From: UBA7957 sp965224675
GTDB taxonomy: Bacteria; Pseudomonadota; Gammaproteobacteria; Granulosicoccales; Granulosicoccaceae
Length of the DNA stretch: 64,000 nt
Direction of reading: 5' to 3'
Assembly (NCBI GenBank): GCA_965224675.1
Contig: CBDDAA010000002.1
Location: 992,001-1,056,000, forward strand
How positions within the stretch are numbered: the first letter of the stretch is position 1; every line of letters begins with the position of its first letter. This document shows positions 7,767-15,502 of this stretch, one piece after another. The notes beneath the pieces are model-generated. The model ran no database searches. It saw only the letters and a list, made by a program, of their open reading frames with translations, and was not told where the DNA came from. The position numbers and the translations under genes are program-made.

Positions 7767-8642
7767 TCACCCGGCTGTTTTTGAAATTTTTAGGAGTCGC
7801 TCTACAAAAAACTCGATACGTCCATCCGGGCTTTCCGGTTTTGGCCATCGACTAACCTTTGCGGCCAATTTTTTAAATGCCAGTGCAGATCTGGCCCGAG
7901 GATAGGCATCTACAACTGCACATTGCTCACAGATTGACTTTTGAATATGTATATCTGCTGGAATACTCCCGCAGAAATCCAGCACAGCGTCCATCTCCTG
8001 ATCTGCAATTCGCACCAGCTTGCTATATAGATCAAGCCCTTGTTGGGAGGATTCCACCTTATTCGCAACCACGCGGAATCGATGCACTCCGTGTTCATTG
8101 TTTAATACGCGTACAGTTGCTATGGTGTCTGAAATTGAAGTGGGCTCATCACAGACTACAACCATTACCTCTCTCGCAGCTTCACAGAAAGTGAGCATGC
8201 TATCTGTAATGCCAGCAGCTGTATCTATAATTAATGTATCTATGTCATAGGGCAATGTACTAAATGCATTAACCAGAGCTGCATTTTGTGCATCTGTCAA
8301 TCTGGCCATCTTACTTATGCCGCTCGCCGCTGGAACAACTTTTATCCCACAGGGGCCTTCAACGATAATATCCCTCAATTCCCTCTCAGCGGTGATAATA
8401 TGTGAAAGATTGTGTGGCACGTCTAAATTCAGCAGCACATCGATATTCGCCATACCAAGATTGGCATCCATCAACATAACCCGATGCTGATCACAGGCAA
8501 GAGAAATTGCCAGATTAATAGCAAGCGATGATTTTCCAACGCCTCCCTTACCACCTGTTACCGCTATTACCTGCACTGGTGAACCGATATACACCTCATT
8601 GTCAGGTGTCAAATCATAAGCAGTTGCATCAGATCTTATCAT
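7767..8642 (-). CDS. flhG: Flagellar number regulator FlhG/FleN (MinD-like ATPase)
   Basis: FlhG limits the number of polar flagella and, in Pseudomonas, antagonises FleQ. The deviant Walker A motif of the MinD/ParA class is clear (VTGGKGGVGKSSLAINLA), followed by the switch segments MDANLGMANIDVLL and LIIDTAAGI. Start 8642 (MIRSDATAYD) is chosen because GGAGA lies upstream; an in-frame ATG at 8663 lacks a ribosome site. The product of about 291 residues is slightly longer than usual because of an N-terminal extension before VQVIAVTGG. It is followed 7 bases later by fliA. Its usual upstream partner flhF is at 38.4 kb. Confidence 0.95.
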   Translation of the reverse strand: MIRSDATAYDLTPDNEVYIGSPVQVIAVTGGKGGVGKSSLAINLAISLACDQHRVMLMDANLGMANIDVLLNLDVPHNLSHIITAERELRDIIVEGPCGIKVVPAASGISKMARLTDAQNAALVNAFSTLPYDIDTLIIDTAAGITDSMLTFCEAAREVMVVVCDEPTSISDTIATVRVLNNEHGVHRFRVVANKVESSQQGLDLYSKLVRIADQEMDAVLDFCGSIPADIHIQKSICEQCAVVDAYPRARSALAFKKLAAKVSRWPKPESPDGRIEFFVERLLKISKTAG

Positions 8643-8663
8643 TTGCGGATTTCTCCGCCACAT

Positions 8664-9210
8664 TTACTAATAATTGCTGTACACATAGTTATTTAAGTTC
8701 TCATACTCACCAAAATCACTGCCTTATTATCTGGCAACTGTAGCTGGCCTAAATAGCGACTCTCAATAGTTAACGACAATTGTGACCAAATCTTCAAAAC
8801 TCGTAACAAAATTTTTCAAAATTTAATCTAAATCTCAAAATTGAACGCACACTTCAATTGACAATACAAGAGAATGTCATGGCAAAACGATGACATAATC
8901 CAGGAAATGTGGTGAGGGTTGCAATTCTCGAACCACACTATGAAATTCTGAGAAAGGCTCTTAAACGGGTATTCTTTAGCAACTTATTTATTTATAAATT
9001 CAAGCCTATAACATAATTTTTATTAATATTTACAATATGTTAAAGAAATCAGTTCGCTTTGACCCAGGAATTACCCAGGCAGATCTGCCATTTCAGATAA
9101 CCATGACAACAATAATCTGTCGAAATGCAGTAAACAGGTATATCAATTGCTAGATTTGCTGTACCTGCACAACAGAAAAACCAGGTCGTTTCACTTAAGG
9201 GAATAAAGCA
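8664..9210. other. Divergent intergenic region between flhG and the 9211 gene
   Basis: About 550 bases, AT-rich. It must contain promoters for flhG-fliA (leftward) and for the 9211 gene (rightward). I found no convincing sigma-54 (GG-N10-GC) or sigma-28 (GCCGATAA) site and no gene. Confidence 0.5.
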
Positions 9211-9873
9211 ATGTTGAGAACAATGGATGTCGAAATTCAGAATGAAGAATCGCTATTAATTACTCAAGCATTATCAAGGCTACTTGCAGATAAGCGGTTC
9301 AAATCATCACCACAGATGTCATCGTTTCTTACCTACGTTGTAAAACAGACACAAGCAGGCAAAACTGATCGAATTAAAGCCTATACAATCGCTGTTGACG
9401 CGCTGAGCAATCCCCCATCATTTGATCCTCAACGCAACCCTTCGGTTTGGGTTTTAGAAAAACGACTAAGGTTGAATTTAGAGCGCTACTACCAGAATGA
9501 AGGTAAATTCGCAAAAAATTGCATTTCCATTAAACCAGGATCTTACGTTCCCTCATTTCATCGTATTCGGGCAGTTGATAAGTTTGCTAATAATACTGGT
9601 TTTTTGAAACTGAAAAATAATCTAAAACAAATATTCCACTTAACCAGAAAAGTACGTAGTTGCCTGTATCGATATCATCGTATAGTCACCCTACTTACTA
9701 TATTTTCGATGGCAGTGTTTGCAGGGTTTCTAACATCTGATAATTCAAATGATAATTCCAGATCGAAAAAAATATCGGTACAGACAATACCCAAAGAGTC
9801 TGTTGAGAGAATATTAATTATGGATATTGCAAGCCTAGTCAATAGCCGCAATCTAAAAAAGCAAGGAGAATAA
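9211..9873 (+). CDS. Membrane protein with an N-terminal domain of the adenylate-cyclase/TPR regulator type
   Basis: Residues 12-110 match the pattern found at the N-terminus of many rhizobial adenylate cyclase-like/TPR proteins: SSFLTYVVKQTQAGKTDRIK, then YTIAVDAL, SFDPQRNPSVWVLEKRLR, LERYYQNEG and SIKPGSYVPSF. Many of those have a CadC-like or winged-helix character, so DNA binding or partner binding is possible. One transmembrane helix follows (IVTLLTIFSMAVFAGFL, about 162-180) and then about 40 residues, with no cyclase or TPR domain. AAGGGA precedes the ATG. It is transcribed toward the pse genes and away from flhG. It could be a stand-alone membrane-bound regulator or a truncated member of the family; the function is unknown. 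Confidence 0.6.
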   Translation: MLRTMDVEIQNEESLLITQALSRLLADKRFKSSPQMSSFLTYVVKQTQAGKTDRIKAYTIAVDALSNPPSFDPQRNPSVWVLEKRLRLNLERYYQNEGKFAKNCISIKPGSYVPSFHRIRAVDKFANNTGFLKLKNNLKQIFHLTRKVRSCLYRYHRIVTLLTIFSMAVFAGFLTSDNSNDNSRSKKISVQTIPKESVERILIMDIASLVNSRNLKKQGE

Positions 9874-9911
9874 CCTGTATTAAAACTGGGAATATTCCAA
9901 CAGGCTGTTAA

Positions 9912-10958
9912 CTATAGTAATACGTCCCAGCTTACCGGCGTTCCATAACTAACAGCCGTTTTCAAGGTTTTCCCCAACACTTCCTCTAAATACTTAGGTG
10001 CAAGCCCATAGCCTGGACGTATTCGCCTGACATGTTGTTTAGTAAGGGTTTCACCCGCATCTACATTAGTAACAAAATACAAGGATCGGCGAAATTGCAG
10101 ATTATCTTTCTCAGCAGATTTACACTCATACCCGGCTTTGCCCAACGCTCTCCAAACATCCCTGCAATCACGGCAAAGCGCACTTAGCTGAGCAGGCTCA
10201 ATCGAAAATAAAGAATCAGGACCTGGATCGTTACGATCCAAAGTAAAATGTTTCTCGATAACGCAAGCGCCCAACGCTACAGCCGCGATTGCTGCGGTAT
10301 TGCCTGTTGAGTGATCTGATAAACCAACCGCCACACCGAATCGCTTTCGCATATCCGGGATTGTTAATAGATTCGACTGTTCGATTGGTGCTGGATAACT
10401 GCTTATACAATGAAGTAATATTAGTTGTTTACAACCCGCATCCCGGGCCGTAGAGACAGCTTCAGCAATTTCTATCTCATTTGCCATACCTGTAGAAATA
10501 ATGATGGGCTTACGGGTTTCTGCGATTTGTCGAATCAATGGTAAATCCACAACCTCAAATGACGCAACTTTATAGGCGGGTACCTCAAGACTCTCCAGCA
10601 GTTCCAAAGCAGATTCATCAAATGGTGTAGAGAACGCCGTAATACCCAGCTTTTGGGCATGCTCAAATAATTTCTTATGCCATTTGAATGGGGTGTGGGC
10701 CTGTTCATACAAATCGTAGAGTTTATAACCATCCCACAGTCCACCATCGATACGAAATTCAGGCTTATCGCAGTCAATGGTCATAGTATCAGCTGTGTAG
10801 GTTTGCAGTTTTATTGCATCTGCACCACAGCGATGAGCAGCCGTTATGGAGTCTTTCGCTTTTTGCAAGTCTCCGTTATGGTTTGCCGACAATTCTGCAA
10901 TAATATAAGGGCTGCGCCCAACGCCGATTTCGCGTTTATTAATAATGACTGAATTCAC
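9912..10958 (-). CDS. pseI: Pseudaminic acid synthase PseI
   Basis: PseI condenses 2,4-diacetamido-2,4,6-trideoxy-L-altrose with phosphoenolpyruvate to give pseudaminic acid. The NeuB-like barrel is clear: AELSANHNGDLQKAKDSI near the start, KLQTYTADTMTI, STPFDESALELLE, ISTGMA, LHCISSYPAP and GLSDHSTGN. A C-terminal SAF (antifreeze-like) domain begins near residue 285 (RRSLYFVTNVDAGE). The length of 348 residues is typical. It is the last gene of the flgA-flgN-maf-pse run and overlaps pseG/H by four bases. Confidence 0.95.
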   Translation of the reverse strand: MNSVIINKREIGVGRSPYIIAELSANHNGDLQKAKDSITAAHRCGADAIKLQTYTADTMTIDCDKPEFRIDGGLWDGYKLYDLYEQAHTPFKWHKKLFEHAQKLGITAFSTPFDESALELLESLEVPAYKVASFEVVDLPLIRQIAETRKPIIISTGMANEIEIAEAVSTARDAGCKQLILLHCISSYPAPIEQSNLLTIPDMRKRFGVAVGLSDHSTGNTAAIAAVALGACVIEKHFTLDRNDPGPDSLFSIEPAQLSALCRDCRDVWRALGKAGYECKSAEKDNLQFRRSLYFVTNVDAGETLTKQHVRRIRPGYGLAPKYLEEVLGKTLKTAVSYGTPVSWDVLL

Positions 10959-12451
10959 TGAATCATCCTTAGAAATTCTCCTTGCTTTTCCGATAATGAG
11001 AACCCACAGTTACTAAACAGTTTGTAAGATGCTGTGTTCTCTCGATGTACCCAAGCAACAAGCACTTCGCCGATAGCAATTTCAGTGAGTTTTTTCACAG
11101 CAAAAGTCGCCAGTCCTCTGCCTGTTGATTCAGGCTGAACGATAACAGACACTTGCGCCTCGCCCTTGTCAAATTGCAAGCGAATCATGCCGCAGCTATG
11201 TCCAGACTCAGAAATTACATAACAAACGTCCAGTGCGCTATTAAATAATTCATCAAACCAAATACGATGCTCTTTGCTGCTCGGAACCTGTGGATTGCGG
11301 GAATAGCGACGCACTCCCGTCTGCTTTTGTAGTTCAAGTAAAAAGTCGCAATCCTGTGCTGCAACGGGTCGTAGTTCCCGCATTGATTCAATATTATTAA
11401 ACATCGCATTGACAACTCGATTAGCACCTTCGCCATCCACAAGGGATGCACTTAACAAAGATAACTTTCGATGGTTCCTATAAATTAAATCCAGCCCCTC
11501 AACTAACTGTAGCGGGCTATGGATCGTGACTGCTGCTTTGTGTTTTTTTAGCACATCTGAGATTTTTTTTTGATTCTCAGCAATACATAATTGCACTGTT
11601 GGTAATGCAAGGCACGCCCTCTCCCAGGTGCTGCTACCGGCAGCACCAATCGCCAAATCGGCATTGCACATTAGCTGAGCCATATTATCGACATCGATGA
11701 GAACCTCAACAGCGAACGACAAGCGACTCACTGTTTCCTGGATACAGTCTTTCAGCGTTGATTGCGACCCAAGGACAAGCGTAACTTTTGCGTGCTTTGA
11801 AAACTCTGAATGATTCAAAGCCTCAAGAATATCAAGACTGATGTTAGCTGCATCAGAACCACCCAGAAATAGAAGTATATTGTTAGTGCACTTGGATTTT
11901 CGTCGAATCAAGCTTTGTGTTCGCAGTGCCTTGAACTGCGGGCGAAGCAAAGCATAACCTGTCCCCATCAGAAACGAACAATCTGCTGAGGTGAGTGCCT
12001 TGTAATCCTCTGCGCGCCGCATAAATGTCTGATCCAGTAATATATCGCACAGGTGCTCTCGATCAGATAAATCATCGATAATAAGTATTTGAAGAACCTT
12101 TGGCTTAACAATTGATTCCCACTCTTTGTCAATTGCATAGTGATCCACAATAAGCCAGTCAATTATACGACCCTCTATTATCGAGCATGTCTCTTGTGCA
12201 TCACTTTGCACTGACCCACCCAAGCAGGCGTTATTGCTCATTGAGACACCAGGTAGATCGAGTTTAACTGGCAACAGATGTGTTCCATATCCCCGTTGAT
12301 TTATGTAATCGATTAAGTGCCCGGGATGCTCTTTACATATAAATTCACTTTTTATTCCTTTGCTTCTTAGTTCATCAGCCAGGGTCAGACATCGCATGAC
12401 GTGTCCCGAACCAGCACTAATAGATGCGTCAACGCGAAACACAGTATTCAT
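10955..12451 (-). CDS. pseG: PseG-PseH fusion: UDP-sugar hydrolase plus N-acetyltransferase
   Basis: The first 340 or so residues are PseG, a glycosyltransferase-B-fold hydrolase that removes UDP from UDP-2,4-diacetamido-2,4,6-trideoxy-altropyranose (FRVDASISAGSGHVMRCL, IIDDLSDREH, LFLGGSDAANISL, GAAGSSTWERACL). From about residue 357 (MRELRPVAAQDCDFLLEL) a GNAT acetyltransferase follows (VIVQPESTGRGLATFAVKKL), which corresponds to PseH, the enzyme acetylating the C4 amino group. Fused, the protein would do the third and fourth steps of CMP-pseudaminic acid synthesis. No separate pseH occurs in the cluster, which supports this reading. It overlaps pseF and pseI by four bases each. Confidence 0.93.
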   Translation of the reverse strand: MNTVFRVDASISAGSGHVMRCLTLADELRSKGIKSEFICKEHPGHLIDYINQRGYGTHLLPVKLDLPGVSMSNNACLGGSVQSDAQETCSIIEGRIIDWLIVDHYAIDKEWESIVKPKVLQILIIDDLSDREHLCDILLDQTFMRRAEDYKALTSADCSFLMGTGYALLRPQFKALRTQSLIRRKSKCTNNILLFLGGSDAANISLDILEALNHSEFSKHAKVTLVLGSQSTLKDCIQETVSRLSFAVEVLIDVDNMAQLMCNADLAIGAAGSSTWERACLALPTVQLCIAENQKKISDVLKKHKAAVTIHSPLQLVEGLDLIYRNHRKLSLLSASLVDGEGANRVVNAMFNNIESMRELRPVAAQDCDFLLELQKQTGVRRYSRNPQVPSSKEHRIWFDELFNSALDVCYVISESGHSCGMIRLQFDKGEAQVSVIVQPESTGRGLATFAVKKLTEIAIGEVLVAWVHRENTASYKLFSNCGFSLSEKQGEFLRMIQ

Positions 12452-13152
12452 ACGGCATCTTGCTCTTGCATAAGTAAGTGGGTTTTATACATCATCTCAG
12501 CACGCACCCAGTCCTCCATTGTATCAATATCCTGAACCCGATAGCCTGGCAACATCACTGGAACCGCATTGCTGTTGAAAACAGGTTTTTCTTGCAACCA
12601 AGCCTGTACCGTCCCCCAATAAAACTGTGCTGCATCGTGGTAGGTCAGTTCAAGATCTTGTGACCGGGCATTGAATAGTTTTTGATTAATCATTTCAACC
12701 CGCCCATCATTTATTCTAACAGCGCGTTGGATTGGGAACGAAAAAGGCGTTACGGAAAACGCATATTCACTTTTTTTATTGACTAAAGCTGTCATACCGC
12801 GCACCAAATCGCTTGGACTGACAAATGGTGCTGTTGCATAAATGCAGCAGATAGAGTGCAACTCGCTATAGTTCTGCTGTAACCATTCCACACTGTGCCG
12901 CATTACTGCGTTAGTTCCTGTGTAGTCATCTGCAAGTTCAGCTGGGCGAATAAATGGAACGTGGGCACCATATCTGAGTGCGATATGAGCGATCTTTCTA
13001 CTGTCAGTTGAGACGATAACTTTTTCAAAACACTGGCTCTCTATTGCCGCTTCAATTGATCGGGCTATCATCGGTTTACCACAAAATGATCTGATATTTT
13101 TATCCGGAATTCGTTTACTACCGCCCCGGGCAGGAATAACAGCAAATTTCAT
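12448..13152 (-). CDS. pseF: Pseudaminic acid cytidylyltransferase PseF
   Basis: PseF activates pseudaminic acid with CTP to give CMP-pseudaminic acid, the donor for flagellin glycosylation. The N-terminal nucleotide-binding signature FAVIPARGGSKRIPDKNIR is intact, followed by KVIVSTDSRKIA and the CTP-transferase segment SICCIYATAPFV. The start at 13152 (MKFAVIPARGG) is chosen because it is the family start and gives an ATGA overlap with the pseC stop; a longer frame adds ten unlikely residues. The length is about 234 residues. Confidence 0.95.
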   Translation of the reverse strand: MKFAVIPARGGSKRIPDKNIRSFCGKPMIARSIEAAIESQCFEKVIVSTDSRKIAHIALRYGAHVPFIRPAELADDYTGTNAVMRHSVEWLQQNYSELHSICCIYATAPFVSPSDLVRGMTALVNKKSEYAFSVTPFSFPIQRAVRINDGRVEMINQKLFNARSQDLELTYHDAAQFYWGTVQAWLQEKPVFNSNAVPVMLPGYRVQDIDTMEDWVRAEMMYKTHLLMQEQDAV

Positions 13153-14453
13153 AAACCCAACACATTCGATAGCACGGTGCAAACCTGAACCTGCTGCGCA
13201 TCCGTCATATCGGGAAAAACAGGTAAGCTGATCGCTTCAGAGTAGTATTTCTCGGCATTTGGGTAGCTACCATTACTAAACCCAAGAGACTGGTAATATG
13301 GCTGTGTATGCACCGGAATATAATGTAGGTTGACACCTATCCCCCGCGCACGTAAAGATTTAAAAATCTCTTTGTGAGTTAACGTAATTTTATCCAGACG
13401 TAAACGTATTATATACAAATGCCATGAGGAGTTTGTGTCGGGGTGCTGCCACGGTAGAAGCAAAGGGAATTTGTGCAATAGCGTGTTATAGCGTTGCGCA
13501 ATCTGCTGACGCCTGGTAACAAATTTATTCAAACGCTTTAGCTGGCTATGACCCAGTGCCGCTTGAATATCTGTCATCCTGTAATTAAATCCTAGTTCCA
13601 ACTGTTGATAGTACCACGGACCATCACTTTCCCGGCTCATTTTCTTTTCATCCCGGGTAATACCGTGGCTGCGTAATTGCTTAAGCCGCTGCGCTAACTC
13701 CGACTTATTGGTCACTGCCATACCACCTTCGGCAGTAGTAATTATTTTTACCGGATGAAAGCTGAAAACTGTTATATCGCTATAAATACAGTTTCCAATG
13801 GGCTTACCTTGATAGTAGCCTCCAATAGCATGAGAAGCATCCTCAATAATCGCAAAGCCAAATCGCTCCGCCAAAACAGATAGTTCATTCATTTCACAAG
13901 CCTGACCACCCAAATGAACAACTATAACCACTTTCGGAAGTTTGCCATGACATTCTGCCACTAAAAGTTTTCTCTCAAGCGCTGACACGCTCAAGTTGTA
14001 TGTTTTTGGATCAATATCAACAAAGTCGATTTCTGCACCACAATACAATGCACAGTTTGCGCTGGCTACAAAGGTAATCGGGGAAGTCCACACGCTGTCA
14101 CCTGTCCTCACGCCCAATGCCAGGCAGGCAATATGCAACGCTGAAGTCGCACTATTTACCGAAATTGCATATCTGATACCGCAGTAATCTGCAATAATCT
14201 GCTCAAATTGCGTAACTCTCGGTCCCTGAGTGATAAAATCAGATTTCAATGCAGATACCACAGCTGCAATATCGTCCTCATTAATACTCTGTCGTCCATA
14301 GGGTATCATTTCCTGACAGGTAAATTGTTCATCACCAGGGAACTGAGTATCACCATTACTAATATCAGCTTTTTCTTTTTGTTCTTGACAATCGTTGCCT
14401 ACATCAACAGACGATATTAATGATTGAGAGAAGATTGACATAGGTTCAGGCAA
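13149..14453 (-). CDS. pseC: Pseudaminic acid pathway aminotransferase PseC
   Basis: PseC is a PLP-dependent aminotransferase that puts an amino group on C4 of the 4-keto sugar made by PseB. The DegT/DnrJ fold is evident: IPYGRQSINEDDIAAVVSAL, the PLP-lysine segment FSFHPVKIITTAEGGM and the tail GIGVNLHYIPVHTQPYY. The open frame carries about 48 extra residues before the canonical MIPYGRQ start. TTG 14453 has AAGGAAAGG just upstream and overlaps pseB by 8 bases, so the extension could be real, while the start at 14309 has a poorly spaced AGGA. The extension (polar, rich in Glu/Asp) is unusual. Confidence 0.92.
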   Translation of the reverse strand: MPEPMSIFSQSLISSVDVGNDCQEQKEKADISNGDTQFPGDEQFTCQEMIPYGRQSINEDDIAAVVSALKSDFITQGPRVTQFEQIIADYCGIRYAISVNSATSALHIACLALGVRTGDSVWTSPITFVASANCALYCGAEIDFVDIDPKTYNLSVSALERKLLVAECHGKLPKVVIVVHLGGQACEMNELSVLAERFGFAIIEDASHAIGGYYQGKPIGNCIYSDITVFSFHPVKIITTAEGGMAVTNKSELAQRLKQLRSHGITRDEKKMSRESDGPWYYQQLELGFNYRMTDIQAALGHSQLKRLNKFVTRRQQIAQRYNTLLHKFPLLLPWQHPDTNSSWHLYIIRLRLDKITLTHKEIFKSLRARGIGVNLHYIPVHTQPYYQSLGFSNGSYPNAEKYYSEAISLPVFPDMTDAQQVQVCTVLSNVLGL

Positions 14454-15450
14454 CCTTTCCTTGTGTATGGAAAATCAGTTCACGCAATTGTTCCACACTT
14501 AGAAATTGTTCATTTGAGCCACTGTTATAACAAAATCCTTCGGCAACCGGCTTCGCCTGAAATTGCTTACAGTATGAATCGAGTGAGTAGCGTGCTCCCA
14601 TTGGCAGCACAGCATAATACTGGCCGAGATCAACGGTATGTAAACTGTCGCTACTAGTGATCATTTCTTCATGAATTTTCTCACCTGGCCTGATTCCAAC
14701 AACGGGATATCGACAATGAGGGCCAATCGCCTTAGCCACATCGGTAATACGATAAGAAGGGATTTTCGGCACCAGTACTTCACCGCCCCAGGCATGCTGG
14801 ATGGCCCATAAAACCATGTCAATACCTTCTTGCAGGCTGATATTGAAACGGGTCATGTCTTGATGAGTAATAGGTAGTTCGCCAGAGCTGACTCTATCCA
14901 GAAAAAATGGAATAACCGAGCCACGGCTAGCCATTACATTTCCGTATCGGACCACGCTTAAGCGCAAATCTCTATCGCCGCGAATATTGTTAGCAGCGAC
15001 GAAGAGTTTATCAGAACAAAGTTTAGTCGCCCCATAGAGGTTAATTGGTGCAGCGGCTTTGTCAGTGGACAAGGCAACTACGCGCTCCACGCCACAGTCA
15101 AGGCTGACCTCAATCAAGTTCTGTGCACCAAATATATTGGTTTTTATACACTCAAATGGATTATATTCAGCGGCAGGGACCTGTTTCATGGCAGCGGCAT
15201 GCACAACGGTATCTATGCCTTGCATTGCACGTCGCAGACGTGCTTCATCTCTTACATCACCAATAAAATAGCGTATCGATGGGTATTTTTGAAATGAAAA
15301 TTGCTGACTCATTTCATACTGTTTCAGCTCATCACGAGAATATACCACCAAACGCTTTATGCCAGGATAACGATGCAATACCGTTCCAACAAATTGCCTA
15401 CCGAATGATCCGGTTCCACCTGTGATCAGAATTGACTTACCTGTTAGCAT
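14446..15450 (-). CDS. pseB: UDP-GlcNAc 4,6-dehydratase (inverting) PseB
   Basis: PseB carries out the first step of the pathway, converting UDP-GlcNAc by dehydration and C5 epimerisation. The NAD(P)-binding motif ITGGTGSFGRQFV is at the N-terminus. The catalytic residues are visible in ALSTDKAAAPINLYGATKL, which includes the YxxxK pair. The length of 334 residues is typical of PseB. GGAG lies about 9 bases upstream of the ATG. It begins the pse block, 52 bases downstream of maf. Confidence 0.95.
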   Translation of the reverse strand: MLTGKSILITGGTGSFGRQFVGTVLHRYPGIKRLVVYSRDELKQYEMSQQFSFQKYPSIRYFIGDVRDEARLRRAMQGIDTVVHAAAMKQVPAAEYNPFECIKTNIFGAQNLIEVSLDCGVERVVALSTDKAAAPINLYGATKLCSDKLFVAANNIRGDRDLRLSVVRYGNVMASRGSVIPFFLDRVSSGELPITHQDMTRFNISLQEGIDMVLWAIQHAWGGEVLVPKIPSYRITDVAKAIGPHCRYPVVGIRPGEKIHEEMITSSDSLHTVDLGQYYAVLPMGARYSLDSYCKQFQAKPVAEGFCYNSGSNEQFLSVEQLRELIFHTQGKVA

Positions 15451-15502
15451 TAATACAACTCCATGTTTAATCTTATGTTATTTTACAATTTTGGCAGCAA
15501 AA

